Of a stretch of DNA of 7,901 bases, positions 7,612-7,901 are shown one piece after another (the stretch's first letter is position 1; every line of letters begins with the position of its first letter). Made by a program: the position numbers and the translations under genes. The notes under the pieces are model-generated. The model did not search any database, had not been told where the DNA came from, and was given only the letters and a program-made list of their open reading frames with translations. The stretch lies in NCBI GenBank assembly GCA_020718265.1, contig DYSM01000125.1, positions 1 to 7,901 of the forward strand, written 5' to 3'. The DNA is from Draconibacterium orientale. GTDB taxonomy: Bacteria > Bacteroidota > Bacteroidia > Bacteroidales > JAADGE01.

Positions 7612-7641
7612 GTCATCCGATTCCGCAAAGGGTCGGATGAC
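7612..7641 (+). terminator. Rho-independent-type terminator of the macroglobulin gene
   Basis: GTCATCCGA (7612-7620) pairs perfectly with TCGGATGAC (7633-7641). The stem can extend inward by two T-G wobbles and a C-G pair (7623/7630), leaving a six-base loop. It is followed by TTATTTAG, a modest T-rich tail, and lies 25 bases after the TAA stop. On the other strand the stem is followed by GAATTTTCG, so it could also work, less well, for a convergent gene to the right, although none is seen within the window. Confidence 0.85.
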
Positions 7642-7901
7642 TTATTTAGTGTTTGTAAGATAACGTATAAATAATTGAATTTCTGTATGTTGTAGTCATT
7701 TTTTCAATCGAATGTTTTGTCATATAGTAGTCAAAAAGTTGTCATTCATTGTTTTTTTTAGTTTTAATGAGTTCAGTATAAAAAGTCATAAAGTTGAAAG
7801 TTTGTAAAGTTAAATTACTGATAATAAGCAATTTACTTAAATTATAAGTATCCACTCAAAAAAGTATGGTATAAATACTAAATAAACAAATAATTACGTT
7901 T
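7642..7901. other. AT-rich non-coding region downstream of the macroglobulin gene
   Basis: No gene start, RNA gene or transposase is recognisable between the terminator and the window edge. The region contains short imprecise reiterations of GTAGTCA/TTGTCAT (about 7689-7750), the right 84-bp repeat (7764-7847), and a small inverted repeat AGTAT/ATACT inside 7863-7880. The bases just after the repeat (7848 onward, GTATCCACTC) differ completely from the sequence following the left copy. Confidence 0.7.
7764..7847 (+). repeat. 84-bp direct repeat, right copy (downstream of macroglobulin terminator)
   Basis: Identical to 1846-1929 at every one of 84 positions and in the same orientation, 5918 bases away. 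It keeps the three AAAGTT units and the same bulged hairpin potential. It lies 122 bases beyond the terminator stem, so it should not be part of the macroglobulin transcript. The flanks differ from those of the left copy on both sides (GTTT before and GTATCC after, against CAAA and AATATT), which marks the element ends as 84 bases in this pair. Confidence 0.97.

Noticed and set aside
7642..7763. Short GTAGTCA/TTGTCAT reiterations as a tandem array
   Set aside because: Units are irregular in sequence and spacing, which is consistent with chance in AT-rich DNA.

Overview
The window suggests a chromosomal segment from a member of the Bacteroidota, probably Bacteroidales-like. The evidence is the protein types, A/T-rich leaders with no Shine-Dalgarno sequence before either start codon, very AT-rich intergenic DNA beside moderate-GC coding DNA, and a good match to the Bacteroidota -7 promoter motif (TAnnTTTG). 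The exact taxon cannot be told from the sequence.

Layout. Positions 1-1361 (minus strand) hold the first 453 codons of an aldehyde dehydrogenase of the CoA-acylating methylmalonate-semialdehyde dehydrogenase type; its C-terminus lies off the left edge. Positions 1362-2039 are a 678-bp AT-rich divergent intergenic region with candidate promoters in both directions and one copy of an 84-bp repeat. Positions 2040-7586 (plus strand) encode a complete 1848-residue bacterial alpha-2-macroglobulin with a Cys-Ile-Glu-Gln thioester site, a membrane-spanning N-terminus, and the MG-domain, bait, thioester and C-terminal bMG10-like regions in the usual order. A strong hairpin terminator follows at 7612-7641. 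Positions 7642-7901 carry no recognisable gene but contain a second, perfectly identical copy of the 84-bp repeat.

How the parts relate. The two genes are divergent and functionally unrelated: one is a cytoplasmic metabolic enzyme, the other an envelope protein thought to trap proteases. The macroglobulin appears to be transcribed alone. The penicillin-binding protein 1C gene that often accompanies bacterial macroglobulins is not seen on either side within the window. The least explained feature is the pair of direct 84-bp repeats bracketing the macroglobulin gene and its terminator. The left copy probably lies in the gene's transcribed leader and the right copy lies beyond the terminator. 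No CRISPR array, tRNA, rRNA, transposase gene or clearly new multi-gene system was found.
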